A stretch of DNA of 64,000 bases from Diadema setosum (Eukaryota; Echinodermata; Echinoidea; Diadematoida; Diadematidae): positions 36,337,700-36,401,699 of the forward strand of contig CM067067.1 of assembly GCA_033980235.1 (NCBI GenBank). The letters are read 5' to 3'. The translations under genes were made by a program, and so were the position numbers. Under the pieces are notes generated by a model, which did no database searches, was not told where the DNA came from, and saw only the letters and a list, made by a program, of their open reading frames with translations. Shown here in pieces: positions 1 to 12,868 of the stretch; the first letter of the stretch is position 1, and each line of letters begins with the position of its first letter.

Positions 1-384
1 AAAATTAGGCAGGTAACACTCCATTAAATGTTGTGGCAAAGGTCTAGTAGAAGCCTGAAGTAGTAACAAATCATTCAGTAGAAAAATCTTGAAAAATGCA
101 GGGTTGCAAAACAATCCAATGAAGCAAAGTAAGAGGAGGTCTAAACACAAGCTGCCACAGGGCGCTAGGCATGTCATTAAGATCAATAATTCTCCTCATG
201 CATTGTAAAATAAGGCTAAAATACTGGAATGATGGATTTTCAAGCCGCGATTTCTTCAATATATTTGAAAGCTTCTGCAAGTGGTAAACTGCCCAAGGTT
301 TGTAGAAGGTAAGGTGAAAATCATACCAATACGAGTAAGCCTAGGAAAATATCGTAAACACATCGTAAAAACAACAACGCACAA

Positions 385-396
385 ATACACACACAC

Positions 397-427
<31 letters not shown>
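385..427 (+). repeat. (CA)n microsatellite
   Basis: Alternating AC with one interruption (CTT) near 396. Confidence 0.9.
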
Positions 428-428
<1 letters not shown>

Positions 429-871
429 TAGAGAAAGAAGTAATATTTGAAGTCATAGTTCATATAAATGTATCTATGATTATATATCTGCGTATTGTCT
501 GGATATCTGTCTGTCTTTTTCCTTTTAATAGCAGAATACATTTTCTTTCGTCTCCTGCTAGACTTGACAATTTATGTGGACCAAAATTTACGCTTTTTCC
601 AAGTAGGGCCTATATTGTAATGGGCACTGGCTGACATTTGCTGCCGCTGGCCTTGGCTAAGAGGTTAGATTTTAGTTAGTGTTATCATTTATTGGAAAAC
701 TTTGGACGAGTGGCAAATTTCCTCATCTTCACTGAGAGGGAAAGGCGGTTCAATAACTACCGGTCTGGTCTGATGCATTTGATCCGGTGGAGACCCGGTG
801 ATGTGCCGCCAATTTTCCGCTGGTAAGCAGCTTGTATACGCCTGCTTTCTCCACTCCTCTGCACTAAATTT

Positions 872-1093
872 GCCCTCTCTCTCTCTCTCTCTGCGCCTTC
901 CTTTCCCCCGCCCCCCCCCCCCCCTTTCTCTATCCTCGCTTGTTTTTTTTTTTTTCTACCTTTTCTCTCATTATAAATCCCAATGTCTGTCTCTCTCTCT
1001 CCATCCATTTCTTTCTCTCCTCTCTCGAACTTCCCCCTTCTCTCTTCTTTTTATCTCTTCCTGTCTTTTTTTTTTCTCTCTCTCTCTTCCCAG
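872..1093 (+). repeat. ~220-bp polypyrimidine tract
   Basis: Almost pure C/T, with CT dinucleotides, a C-run around 910-924 and T-runs near 943 and 1067. It ends TTCCCAG|AAAC at 1093, which resembles a splice acceptor, but no exon is recognisable after it. Confidence 0.9.
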
Positions 1094-2618
1094 AAACTAC
1101 GTAAACATCGTCAGTCGGAGCCATCGTGTTTACACTTTAACTCCACCCTCTTGTACTCGTTTCCGACAGTAGCGAGATAGCGGGGACAAGAAAAGTCAGA
1201 ATCCGCATCATCCGACTCAAAAATAGCAAGTCTGTTTTGTTCAACGAATACAGCATTTACGGTCTCACTTTGTAATGGGTGGGAGGGGGGGGGGGTATGC
1301 TTGAAACCTTGATTTGTTCTCAATATCGAAATTAGAATTAGTTTCGACTTTTTTTGTTGCTTTATAACACAGTAGAAAGATGGCAACCATAATGAAGCGA
1401 TGTTAGTGCTTTACAAGGTAATCGTTAGCATTTTGTGTACAGATTTGTGCATGCCATATACATTTATCAAAGATGAAGCTTTATTGGATATTGTTCGTGC
1501 TTATCTTATGTATGTATAAGAAACATACACGTGCATTCAAACAGTATATCATGTATATACATATATAATACAAAATACATGACTATGTGCCTAGGTTCTA
1601 CCATTATATTTCACTTTCTACACTTTCTTTGCAAAAGGGTTGGGCCATTCCGTAATTCTTTCCGAGTTTCATCGTTTCCTCTCCAAAGCTCTTGAGTACA
1701 ATTACTCGCCATATTTTTTTCCATTTATTTCAGCACTATGGATTAACAGGAGTACAGTGAAGCAATAGTATGATATTTAGTATGCACGGGAAGAGAAATC
1801 CATTGATTTGAATGCATTATAGAATGGCCCTCCGGTATCAACGAATCACACCTGCGATTCAATCTCGAAAACAGAGCGGTCCTTCGCGCCCGCTTCGAGC
1901 GGTACATTCCGAGTTGCCTTTCGGTCAACGCGCAGATTTGAAGCGCGAGAAGGAAGCACAGATGACACCTTGTTTTTTAAACTCCTACGCAGAGTATATG
2001 AGAGAGGAAAGAGCGGGGAAAAAAGTGGTGCAAAGGAAAAAAGGAAATTCTCAAAATAGATTTAGCCGGCAGTCACAGGAAGACCAGATACAAGAGAATG
2101 CTTAAAACACGTAACCCCAAAGACTGATAAAACTTAAATCTTTGGAGACCATCTCTTTTTGGTTTCATTTTTTCTTTAAATCTATGTATGATTTCTCGTC
2201 AGGATCGTCTTATAACGTATTTCGTTTGCAGCTTTGATTAAAAAACGAGCAACTCTGATGTGATTGTGATTCAAATGGTATTTTCAAAATATCACATGTC
2301 TGAAATGTGTGCGTGTATGTCTGTGTATATAGGAGGAGGGGTCGATATCTTTTTGTTTTTGTTTCATATTATCATATCTGAATATCTCCGAAGAGAAATA
2401 TGTGTAAGAGATGGCTCCGTTATTCAACTTTGCATGTATATAATAAATCAATCAATATACATATTCATTTATTTACATACTTATCTATTTATATTGATAT
2501 ATCCACGTATATAAATGCATCACTGACGCCATCACTGACTGACGCCAGCTGTGCACTATGGAGCATCAAACTGGTAGAAGATGTTCTACTCGGATTACTA
2601 GCACTCGGTGGGTGACAT

Positions 2619-2653
2619 CAGGGAGGTGAGAGGAAATTTGTCTCACCTCCCTG
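2619..2653. repeat. Perfect 12-bp stem hairpin
   Basis: CAGGGAGGTGAG (2619-2630) and CTCACCTCCCTG (2642-2653) are exact reverse complements around an 11-base loop. No U-tract or gene lies beside it; role unknown. Confidence 0.7.
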
Positions 2654-5600
2654 GGTGAAGGTAGATGCGATACTGCTATGTGCGTAATTTCAATAGGTGT
2701 CCATTGATGTAACAATAATAATATATCACATAGATAATCATTATAAAAAGAAAATTGTGAAACACACATACACAGACACACACACATTATATATAATATA
2801 TATAACATATATACATCCATGTATATAAAATAAGGGAGGAGCGAAGACTTTCAATGACGGTTGTTTGGCAACAACAACAAAAAGTGGTAATTGTGAACGT
2901 GATTGATATGTATTGACTCGAAGTGACGAAAAGTATCCTTATCTTAGATTTGTGCCTCCTAGTAATCATAGTTATGCCTGAAAATAATTGGTAAATGCAT
3001 ACACAGAACAGTGTAGGAGATGACTACGCATGACAGAAATTGGAGAAAGGGGCTTCTATTTGCCGTCAATAATATTTTGTACAATGATCAAATAGCTGTT
3101 CAAAATTTTACTTTTGAATGATCAAAAGTGCAATTTGATACGGAGAAAGAAAAATAGGGCAGAGACGTGAGAATAAGCTTTTTCTTTTTCTTTTCATCAC
3201 CATGAAATATTGAAAGATGTGAATTACTTTTGAAATGTAAGTTTACTTATGTATTGTACGCGTATATGTGGGCGTATGTATGTGCATTTTGTGTAAACCT
3301 GTGTGTGTAAATGTTATTACCATAACGTCCCATGGACATATCACGCTAAAAATGTAACAGACGTCTCCGAGATTTAGTAAGTTTCCATGGACGTAGCACA
3401 TGACACGCCATATGCTCGTAAGTATTGGGTTAATAATCTAAAGGTGAGCTTACCCCCGAACAAAACAAAAAAAAAAAAAAAAAAGAAGGAAAAACCGGAA
3501 TATGCACGTTTGTCTGAGAAGGTATATTGGTAGCAGATAGATAGGCGAGTGGGATAACTTGGGCGGAAGTGATCCAAACTGTTTTGGCAACGTGTCGGTG
3601 CTACCAACTCCACCGGGTCCCGATTCGCAGGCGACCCGGTTCCTCTCAGCTAAGTTACAATAACAGGCTGTCTGGCAGGCGCGGATTTCTTACCAAAAAC
3701 TTCCTGTCTCTCGAAAAATTGGTGGAGAGAAGGTTATTTTGACAGGCGGAAGGAGCAAATCCCCAAAATAACTTTTTAATACCCTCTCACTACTGGGGTT
3801 ATTTGGACAAAACAAGACTTGGAATGGAAGACGTGCATTCTGGTGGGTCGTGTACACCAAATTATTATATCACTATCCTACATGTAGTTCAACGGAGTTG
3901 TTGGGGATCATTGACAGAAGAGACCATTCTTGTCCATCATGTTCATCAAATGATTTGAATAAAAATGAAATTCATTCTCTTTGTACATGTGACAGGAAGT
4001 GATCTATTATATCAATTATATAGAGCAGTTTGATTTCTGTTTATCATACAGTGATTTACATGGTCTGGCCTGATGGTAGTGGTGCAGACTTCAGCATTTA
4101 TGAAGCGCATTCCATATGCGCGCTCCTATACTAAATTGTGATTGCATAGCGAGTGTTTGGTAAGACGGTTTGAAAACATATTCAACGTTTCCATTGCGCA
4201 TGGGAAATTAGTTCTTTAAACACACGAACGATATTTCAAACACACAAACGATATGCCAAGTATAACTTGATTTTATTCTGCTATTATGCTCGTATGTACC
4301 CTAAAATTAATGGATAAGTAAGCAAAGATAAGAAAAGTAGAAAGGCGTTGAAATATCAACCTGCTTAAACCACTTTTTAAAAGCTGTCATTTATTGTTCG
4401 TTGTATGTCTATGTGTGCGTGCGTGTATGCGTACTTGTTTGTGTGTGAGTGTCTATGTGTGTTTTTTCATGAAGTTCATACATTATGATTGTCTATGTTT
4501 GAATTTACTACAACACCGATAAACTGTTTGTTTGTTTATTTATTTAATTTGTGCATAACAATCCAGTCAAACCATCGCTGTCAGGTCGTTAAGGGGACTT
4601 GGCATTGACACGAGTCCTCCTATAACGAATCACCCGGAACATACACCAACAAACCAACCTCTAAACATAACTATCCAATATTGTCCCATCCACACGAAAT
4701 AGATCATTTTGAACTTGAGACATCATTGTTTAAGCGTGAACCCAAATACAGTCGATTGTTCTCTCAGTCAAATGTTGAAGTCTTAGTACATATAAAAGAC
4801 GAGTGTCTGGTTTAAAAATACATTCCAAGGAATACGTATCCCCGAATAGATATAATTTTCATTACAATCGTCATTCCCACGGAAAAGAGTACAATATTCA
4901 GACTCAGTTCTCCTCGAGCGTACATACATTGCTTGAATTGGACCTAAATATGAGCTGGATGTGCTGAATATAGAATGCTAATGATTCACAGTAATAAGGT
5001 TTGATTAATTATCATCTTTTTTTTTTTCAATTTCTTGTTTCATTCTGCCAAATTGGAACTCGTCTCTCTCAGACCGAATGATTATATGCCCAGATGTATG
5101 TTTAGATTTAGTCTGCGGGACTTCTTATATGCATGAGGACCTTTGTTGTTTCCTTTGATATACTCAGTAACAGGAAATCTGGACTTTCCGTTTTTACTGA
5201 TGAAATCTACTGCTATGGGATACTCCTCCCAAAACACAGAATCTAGGTTTCAAATAAAAAGAAAATAGGTCGATATGCTTGAAATCGGTTTATTTCAATG
5301 GAGAAAAAAAAAAGAAGAAGATGGGGGTGTATGTCCTTTTGTTCATTAATGGTATGCATCATAAGAATGTTCCCAAATCCCAAGTCTCTACATGTATGTG
5401 TGTAGTCGTGAATGTTTAAAGAGCCATACGAGATAGAAAAATGAAATTAATGTCCATATTGCCACACATACGTTCGTGTGATGCCTCCTCGGTTTGTCCA
5501 AATATTATGATGAGCTCGACAGAACAGTTGTGGCCCTTGAGGGGAACTTGAGTGGAACAACCACCAAGTTAAACAAAGCAAATGAAAATGTTCGTCTGGA

Positions 5601-6621
5601 AAGCCCCCATTCCTCATCTCATTCAGCATGATGATGTTTCGAGTTAGCCACTTGCAAGAAAAAAAAAAAAAAAGAGGAAGAAGAAGAATGTGAACTCCGC
5701 TGCCTGGTGGCAAGATCAAGACTGCTACACGGTCTGCTTGTTTTGCTGCCGACGATGCACCGTCGCTGACATCTCCTGAACCGAAGGAGATATCCCCCGT
5801 ACAGAAGGCGGGCGACATCTTTCGCTTAATCACCGTTTGGACGATCAGCGCAGAGCATCCCATCCTCGGGCAATGCAAACTGGGTAATTACAAGACGGGG
5901 ATCGCACGACATGTAACATTCCCCTCTTTTCTTCATATTTCTTCTTCTTCTTCTTCCCCATCTTGTCCTTCTTTTCTTTTCTTTTTTTATTTTCTCTGCA
6001 TCTCCTTTCCTTCCTCTTCACAGCCATAGCTTCCTTTGGGCATTTTTAAGTTTTCACTTCAAATTGGCGTTGTTAGATTCGACTGAAAAAATGATTTTCA
6101 ATTTATTTTGTCGGGCAGCCCGCCAGCGGCTTCAGAGAAGAAACAAAATCTCTGCTAAACACCTCTGCTGATCAGCTGTATAAAACGTGAATGCATGTAT
6201 AAGCAGTAGATGATAAGACTATGGAACGAATGGTTCGGGGAGGAGGGGAATTTTAATATTCCTTGGTGGAATTAGGGCCAGCGGTGGTGAATTAATTCTG
6301 TTTCCCCGTATTTCATGGCAACGCACACTCAAAGATGGAGAAGAGTAAGTCATTTCTTTGAAGTCAGGGGCGGGGAACCGGCCGGAAGGACGCGCTCTTG
6401 ATGGACTTTTCAAACTCAAATTTGAACACCATTTGAAGCTTGTAATGTTCCTTAATGTCTTTTCTTCGTTTACGGCGATACCTGAGGTCAGTCGCTTGAA
6501 TTCACACATTGAGGAATTCAGTTTGTTTGCTTTTACCGTTGTAAAAACCTCGTTCGTACTTATGGCAATTGTATTTCGTGTGTATATTTTCAAAAATACA
6601 GCTCTTCTTCCCCCCCCCCCC

Positions 6622-6661
<40 letters not shown>

Positions 6662-7557
6662 TTTCTTTCACATTCGTGTCTACCTGATAAATTTGTGAAT
6701 TTCCAAATTCATAATTGAATAAGGAAAGTGCCTCATCACTTGCAGATACCACTAACATAATCCTCTATGCAATACAAACTGACAAATCTGTCTTGATTTG
6801 CAACGTGAAACTGAACAGCAACCCTGACAAAGCACCTGGCTATTAAGTGGCTGCAAAACTTTGATTGAACTGTCACCACAAACGCAGTGTCCTAGCTGTC
6901 ACCTAAGAGAGCAATTAAAGTCAGCCAGTATGATTCCGTCTCACCACTTGACACAGTGCCGGAAGATCGAACTGTCAACTATCCGAAGCTTAGATCACGA
7001 GGCTATAATTGAAAGTATACTTTTTTATCTGTTGTTGTTGTCCTTGTTATTGTTAATGATGTTTTTTTTTAAGTTCATCATAAGTTTCAGTAGGTTTCAT
7101 TTATCCACTTGTATAAAAGAAAAATGAGTATGACAATATCAAACATATTCACAAGTCATGAAAATATAAAGAAGAGTTCTCAGTAAAAATATATAATCAT
7201 GTGAATAATACATGATATTTCATGACAAATCTTTAAGTATGCAGGTGGAAGAGACCGTTATCAATAAGCAAATCTATGTTTATTTAACTGAAGATATACA
7301 GCACGCATACACATAGAGTAAGTTCGAGTGTATTACCTTATGGACTTAGCGATAACATAATGACAAATTCGGCCCTGGTCACACTGAAGCATAATAGAAA
7401 AACTTCTGGGGTTGAGACAAGGATCATCTTGTGAATATACATGTATTAAGATATATATAGGCCTATATATTACAAATATCATCGTTGTTGTTGGTATCAT
7501 CGCCATTGCTAGTTAAACGGTCATGTTGAATACTTTCGTATTTAACTGTAAGCCATG

Positions 7558-7569
7558 AGCGCCACCTGG
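7558..7569 (-). promoter_or_regulatory. Candidate CTCF-type insulator motif
   Basis: AGCGCCACCTGG on the plus strand is CCAGGTGGCGCT on the minus strand, an exact match to the AGGTGGCGC core bound by bilaterian CTCF. It is 19 kb upstream of the Hox exon, in the intergenic region where domain boundaries are expected. Single motif; binding is inferred. Confidence 0.35.
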
Positions 7570-7990
7570 TTGCCGATTTCTCACCATCTCGTCCGCTCTC
7601 TCTCTTTTTTTTTTTTTCATTTATTTTCTATGCATTAATTGCGTGGGTTTCCTTTTTTTTTTTCTGGTGACACTGGGCGACCTACTCCAAAATTTGAATC
7701 TGTATCACACGAGAACCCCCCCCCCCCTCCACCCCAAAAAAAAAAAATGAAATAGATAAAAATGCGTAAGATATGCATATTTCGCAAATCGAAGATAGTA
7801 TAATCTGTGGAATGGGAAATGGGGCAGATTTCGTCTTGGCGCGCCACGAGGAGCTAGACAGGGGGCGGTGGGGGTAGGTATGGGATGATCGATCGGACAT
7901 TTTGTAAGGGGAATCCCCGGGGGATAGGAGCACCGCCATGGAGAGAAAATGAGATTTGTTTGTTTCTTTTGTACAATTATAAAAGAGATT

Positions 7991-8026
7991 CAGAGAGAAG
8001 GGGAGAGAGAGAGAGAGAGAGAAGGG
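7991..8026 (+). repeat. GA-rich purine tract
   Basis: GA dinucleotides within a longer purine-rich stretch extending to about 8140. Confidence 0.85.
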
Positions 8027-8348
8027 TGAGGAAAGATGGAGAAAGAAAACCACGGAGATAATGAGTAAGGTTGAGAAACGAACCGAGAAATATGGATCTA
8101 GAAAAAGAAAGAGAGAAACCGGGAGGGGGCTGGGTAGGGTGTGACTTGGAAAAGAGGTGAGTGGAAGACTTATGGAGAGTACAGCAACGGACGCCATTCA
8201 TTTACCTTGTCCCCAGACAAATGTTTAATTCAAATCTTTGGAAAGCGACGTCTTGGTGGGGCCCGAGATGGTATCGTCCAGCCAAAACAATTGCATGTTT
8301 TTATTCATGGGCTCTCCACTGCGCTTTTCCGCTTTGCTGAATTCTGGA

Positions 8349-8350
<2 letters not shown>

Positions 8351-8415
<65 letters not shown>
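8351..8415 (+). repeat. (CA)n microsatellite, ~32 units
   Basis: Uninterrupted CA dinucleotides, the longest such array in the window. Confidence 0.97.
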
Positions 8416-8418
<3 letters not shown>

Positions 8419-8488
8419 GGTAAAACAGACAGACAGACACACGCACACACATGGATAACCCTTAAATGCGCACCCAGGGTGCATACGT

Positions 8489-8639
8489 TGATTGATAGAT
8501 TGATCGATAACTTGACGATACGAATAACTGCATCTCATTGTTGAAGTTTACCTTGAACATAGCAATACTGCTGCAACTTCTCATGCAACTACGCTAGAAA
8601 TCATAAAATATTGATTGATATCATAATTGATCATTGATA
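8489..8639 (+). promoter_or_regulatory. Cluster of PBC-Hox-type TGATNNAT motifs
   Basis: TGATTGAT, TGATAGAT and TGATCGAT are nearly contiguous at 8489-8508. TGATTGAT recurs at 8612, with ATTGATCATTGAT at 8627. TGATNNAT is the bipartite Pbx/Exd-Hox site. The sequence is partly simple repeat, so the matches may be coincidental. Confidence 0.2.
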
Positions 8640-9490
8640 TCATCATCGCCATCATCATCATGACAATAATAATGATAATCATAATGACCGATTTACCAAA
8701 ATAATGATTGTTTCAAATCTCTTATCTTTTTTTTTTTGTAAACAAGATAAGTAACCATTATGATTTCTTAGTTGAATCTCTTTGTAATTCAAATTATAAC
8801 GAGACAAAAATAAACCCTGCACATATTTCATACAAGATCAAAGTCTCGTTCTTACACACCAGTGTACCTCTCTTCGAGCACAAACCTGAATTCGTCCGGT
8901 AAGGTCACGTTAACCCCTCCATTCTGTTTGGCCTCTTAAATCTTATGGATACGGTGTACTTTTTAGTCTTATTTTCTATTTCATCTATTTAAGTGCCTAA
9001 ATCACTTTCTCTTTCATGTCAGAAGAATATTGCATTCTGCTATGTCGGCATAATGGTTTAAGGACAAATAACATGATTTTGGGTTAGGTGATCAAACGGT
9101 GGTAGAAACCGTTCGTTACCCAAATGAATCACGTGTGTTTTGTCTCTGTTGTCATTTACCCTGAGATCTGGTATTCAAGCGTAAGTATTCATTCCGTACT
9201 TCACGATCAATTTATTGATAGTAAACTGTTGTCGTCTGTGTTTTAAACGCCTGCATAATTGAGATTGTATTTTGAGTTGGTAGAGTGGATTTGAGCTTAA
9301 GATATTAGCCCTGGATTTAAAGTTTTCCTTTTTTATCTGTCTTCACTTTAAAAAAGGTAATCATGTCTACATTTTGCCCTGATTACAAGCCTTTGAGTGC
9401 CTTAGTGTTAATCGTGAATCTGATAGGAAGGGAAAGAAATTCTGCCTTGCAGCGAAGGATTGCAGACCATGAAGTCTCCAGCTAAGAAAT

Positions 9491-9546
9491 AGTGGCGCTC
9501 CTTTCGAGGAATACGAACTGACCATGCGCCACCGGAAGATGGCGCT
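9491..9546. promoter_or_regulatory. Cluster of CTCF/YY1-like cores
   Basis: Three GGCGC-containing cores occur in 56 bases: AGTGGCGCTC (9491), GCGCCACCGG (9526, inverted) and AGATGGCGCT (9537), the last also close to the YY1/Pho consensus. CCACCTGG follows at about 9557. The block is unusually GC-rich for this region. Confidence 0.25.
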
Positions 9547-9902
9547 TTTACTTTCACCACCTGGTCAGCGTAATAGGCCATTTAGAGTTGAGGACTGGGG
9601 AAGTGCCCATAGAAACTTGAATCCCATTTATAGCGGAGACAATTCATTATGGACTCATCCGCACGTGCTTCCCTAGTTTCCTCTAAAATGTCAGTTTCTA
9701 TGTAATCAATTGGTAGAGGCGCGGTAACAAGCAGATTCGCCCCTCTAATAATTAGTTCTCCTCTCCATTGATAACTTATCGTATATTGTGCCAGTAAGAA
9801 GCAACTCTATTCTTTCTAAAAATGAAATTCAATCAGGCACTGCTTAAAGCAACCATAAGATACACCTGGTTTTAATTGTAATCAAATGATATCAAGAATA
9901 CG

Positions 9903-9944
9903 AATCTATATGGATTGAATATGGATTGAATATGAATCTATATG
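9903..9944 (+). repeat. Nested short duplications
   Basis: AATCTATATG, then GATTGAATATG twice, then AATCTATATG again, all contiguous. Probably replication slippage. Confidence 0.8.
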
Positions 9945-10005
9945 TGCCCTCGCACAGGTGCTGTGTTGTATATTGGACGGCTCACTGTCAACTTTATTAC
10001 TTACT

Positions 10006-10024
10006 ATTATTGTTATTATTGATA

Positions 10025-10058
<34 letters not shown>

Positions 10059-10160
10059 CATCATCATCATTACTATCATCATTATCATTATTATTATTAC
10101 TACTATCATTATTTTTATTATTATGATTATTTTCATAATCATCATCATCATAACTATAAT
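10006..10160 (+). repeat. (TTA/ATC)n trinucleotide array
   Basis: ATT and ATC units give open frames of Ile or Leu runs, which are not coding. Confidence 0.93.
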
Positions 10161-10340
10161 CATAGTTGTAATGTAATTATTATTACTATCATTTTTCCCA
10201 GTAAAGCCACGAAAAGATGCCTCAATTCTGTTTTTGGTATTAAACCAAGATAATTAAGATTATGGCTGTATAGGTAAGCTATGGAAATCAATATTTATTA
10301 TGGAGTCATTCCATAATTACGCATTAATTCATTCGCACTG

Positions 10341-10371
<31 letters not shown>

Positions 10372-12118
10372 ACAGCATTCTCAGCTTGACTTTGAGTAAT
10401 CAGAATAGCGTATTGACGGGGATACACGTCAACTCTCACAAACCCACTCATTCATTGTATTCATGTATGAATAGAATGTTGTCTGCATACATTAACTACT
10501 TTGATGTTGTTGTTTATTTTGTTTGTTATTTTCTATATTCACCGGGCCTAACCGCTCAGGAATTCATTGGACCCAAGCTTTAAAATAAATAGCTTGTTTG
10601 ATTGACTTTAAGAGACAATCTAGGAGTGAATTATTACAAAGATATTCTGTTTGAATTATTATCAACCATCTTGCTTGATAGCCTTTCCTCTCTCCATCTC
10701 TACTCTCCCCTTTCATCTCATTTATTCCTTCTATTTCTTATCCTCTCCTTCTGTTCCAGCTACTTTTCATAAACGGAACATAAAGACTTAGTGTTTATTT
10801 TCTTTTTCAAACATTTTGGTATAATTTTGCTAGGGTGACAAGACCCTGTATCTCAAATTTCGGTGAAAATCACCTTATTTCTAATTAATTATCAAATAAT
10901 AAGTTCGTTAATACTGTTCAAATCCTAGCTGTCTTACCCCCAAAAAATAAAGCCACCACAGCATGTCAAAGGAAAGGCGATACCTTTTGTTACATTGAAT
11001 TTGGCAACCAGGATTTCTTCCTCTCTTGAGATGCGAGGTTTTGTCGCCCCACAGCTAAAATTGTTATGTGATTTAATTCTCAGGACCTAAGTCATGCAAG
11101 CTGTATTTTTAATTCAGCCCCCTCCTCATTAAAAAAAAAGTAATCAATTCGGCTTTTATCATCACTGATAAAATCCAAAGAGTATACAGTGTGAGCTTAC
11201 ATAAAACTGACGTAGAAATAAAAGTAAAGAGTGAAATTCATATCAGAATATTGGAAAGTTGAAAAGCATATGAAACAAATACTTATAATTAAAAATCGCA
11301 TAAAATATTTTAAAAATTACATCATAAAATAACACCGATATCAAGGAGACTTGAGGATGAAAAAAAAAAAACATAGTAAAGGAAAGGGAAGTGTGTAGAG
11401 AGGGGGAGATAGAGAAAGGAAGAGGGGTGCAGAAAGTTGGTGCAATCAAAAAAAAAAATAAGAGCAAAAAAGATTGTACGTAAGATTGCTTTCAAGATTG
11501 TGTTTACAATAGAACCAGCTGTGTCATTGTTTATCCATGCAAAGAGAGAGGGAGGGAAAAAAAAGTAAAGAAAAACATAGAAAAATTGAAGACCAAGGAA
11601 GAAGAGTCTAGATAATTATCATGTCATATTACATATACTGATTCAAATTTTAAGGTACCTTGCAATGTTTACCATTGGGAGCAGTGATTGAAAATTGTTC
11701 GAGTTATCACATTTATTTATTTGTGATGTTCAGTGTGTCACAAAACATCCAACCATAAATATTATAAAAATTGCGCTAAAAAGCCTAAAATATGAGGAGA
11801 TTATTTTTTCTCAATAAATCATAACTGTAGACGGTCTTTTCTAGAAACAATTTTATCATAACAATAGTTCACATTTTGTTTATATAAAAATACTTAACAT
11901 TGATTATACTGATTGACTTTATTACAGTGGTTGTTACTATCCCTATTAAACTCACATTTTAGAACTATTTTGAAGCACTAATGTTGGGTCTTTGTATCAT
12001 TAAGGTGAATAATGCCTTTATATTTGAGGCAGTTTACCGAACCTCACTTGGAGAAATGTGCAGACCCCCCCCCCCCTTCCCTTTAAATTTCAGGCCGGAG
12101 GTGTAAGAACTTACATAG

Positions 12119-12868
12119 TTATACCAAGGAGGTTTTATACATTGAGTAACAACAGTTTTATTCCTTTTGATCTCATGTTTGATGCCGCAACTAAGAAATA
12201 TTTTAAGTATGTGCTAAACTGGAGCTGCCTCACAGATAGGAAGACAATTGACTAGTGTCTCATTGCATAATCACCAGCCACTTACAAAGGAAGATATGTT
12301 TTTGTGATGGTAATTACTTTTCGCTACCCCTTCTTAATAAAAGGTAGGTGGTACAGACACGAGGATTCGCGACCAGAAATTGAGCAAAAAATACTGAAAT
12401 AAAGCTGAAATTTACTCGACTGGGCATATGTGGGCACTAATTTGATATACACTGTATCTATCAATAAAGAATTATACTTGAAGATTATTCCATATTACTT
12501 ATAATTGGGGAAATTAAGCCAAAAAGTGATAAAACCAGCTTTCCAGAATGGTACAGTTTTAAACATTTCCTCATGATACAGCTCTGATTTACACTTTTGT
12601 GCAAATTTCTGGACGGAATTGAGTTTTGTTTTACATGCTTTATCATTAAGTTAAATTTCATTTCATTTAATGAATAAATAGGCAAAATATGGCCAACATT
12701 ATGATAACGTTCAAAATGAATCTTCAGATTGCTCAGCAAGACGGCGGCGTCGAACATCGATTATCAAAGGCATAATGGAATTCTTTTGCACATCAATAGA
12801 AATCTGACAACTGTTTGAATAATTACAGCCAGTTGGAACTCCATGTATAAAACCTCCTTTGTTATACT
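12119..12868. mobile_element. Inverted-repeat MITE with GGAGGTTTTATACAT termini
   Basis: TATACCAAGGAGGTTTTATA on the left (12120-12140) is mirrored by TATAAAACCTCCTTTGTTAT on the right (12845-12865). The arms continue with weaker similarity, including GTTTGATGCCGC on the left and its mirrored GTTCGACGCCGCC near 12740-12755. Short frames on both arms therefore share a Phe-Asp-Ala-Ala stretch, which is a by-product of the inverted repeat. Ends are approximate. Confidence 0.6.

Larger units (their letters stand above)
1..8350. other. Upstream intergenic DNA, no gene recognised
   Basis: AT-rich, with the simple repeats listed separately. Modestly GC-richer unique patches lie at about 3560-3680 and 5500-5900. 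Open frames up to 179 codons cross low-complexity tracts and show no family similarity. No exon, RNA gene or transposon body was recognised. Confidence 0.6.

Noticed and set aside
5447..5878. 143-codon minus-strand frame
   Set aside because: Includes a Phe run from a poly-A tract and shows no family motif.
10843..10849. ACCCTGT, the miR-10 seed, in a Hox neighbourhood
   Set aside because: The following bases diverge from mature miR-10 and no complementary arm lies within hairpin distance.
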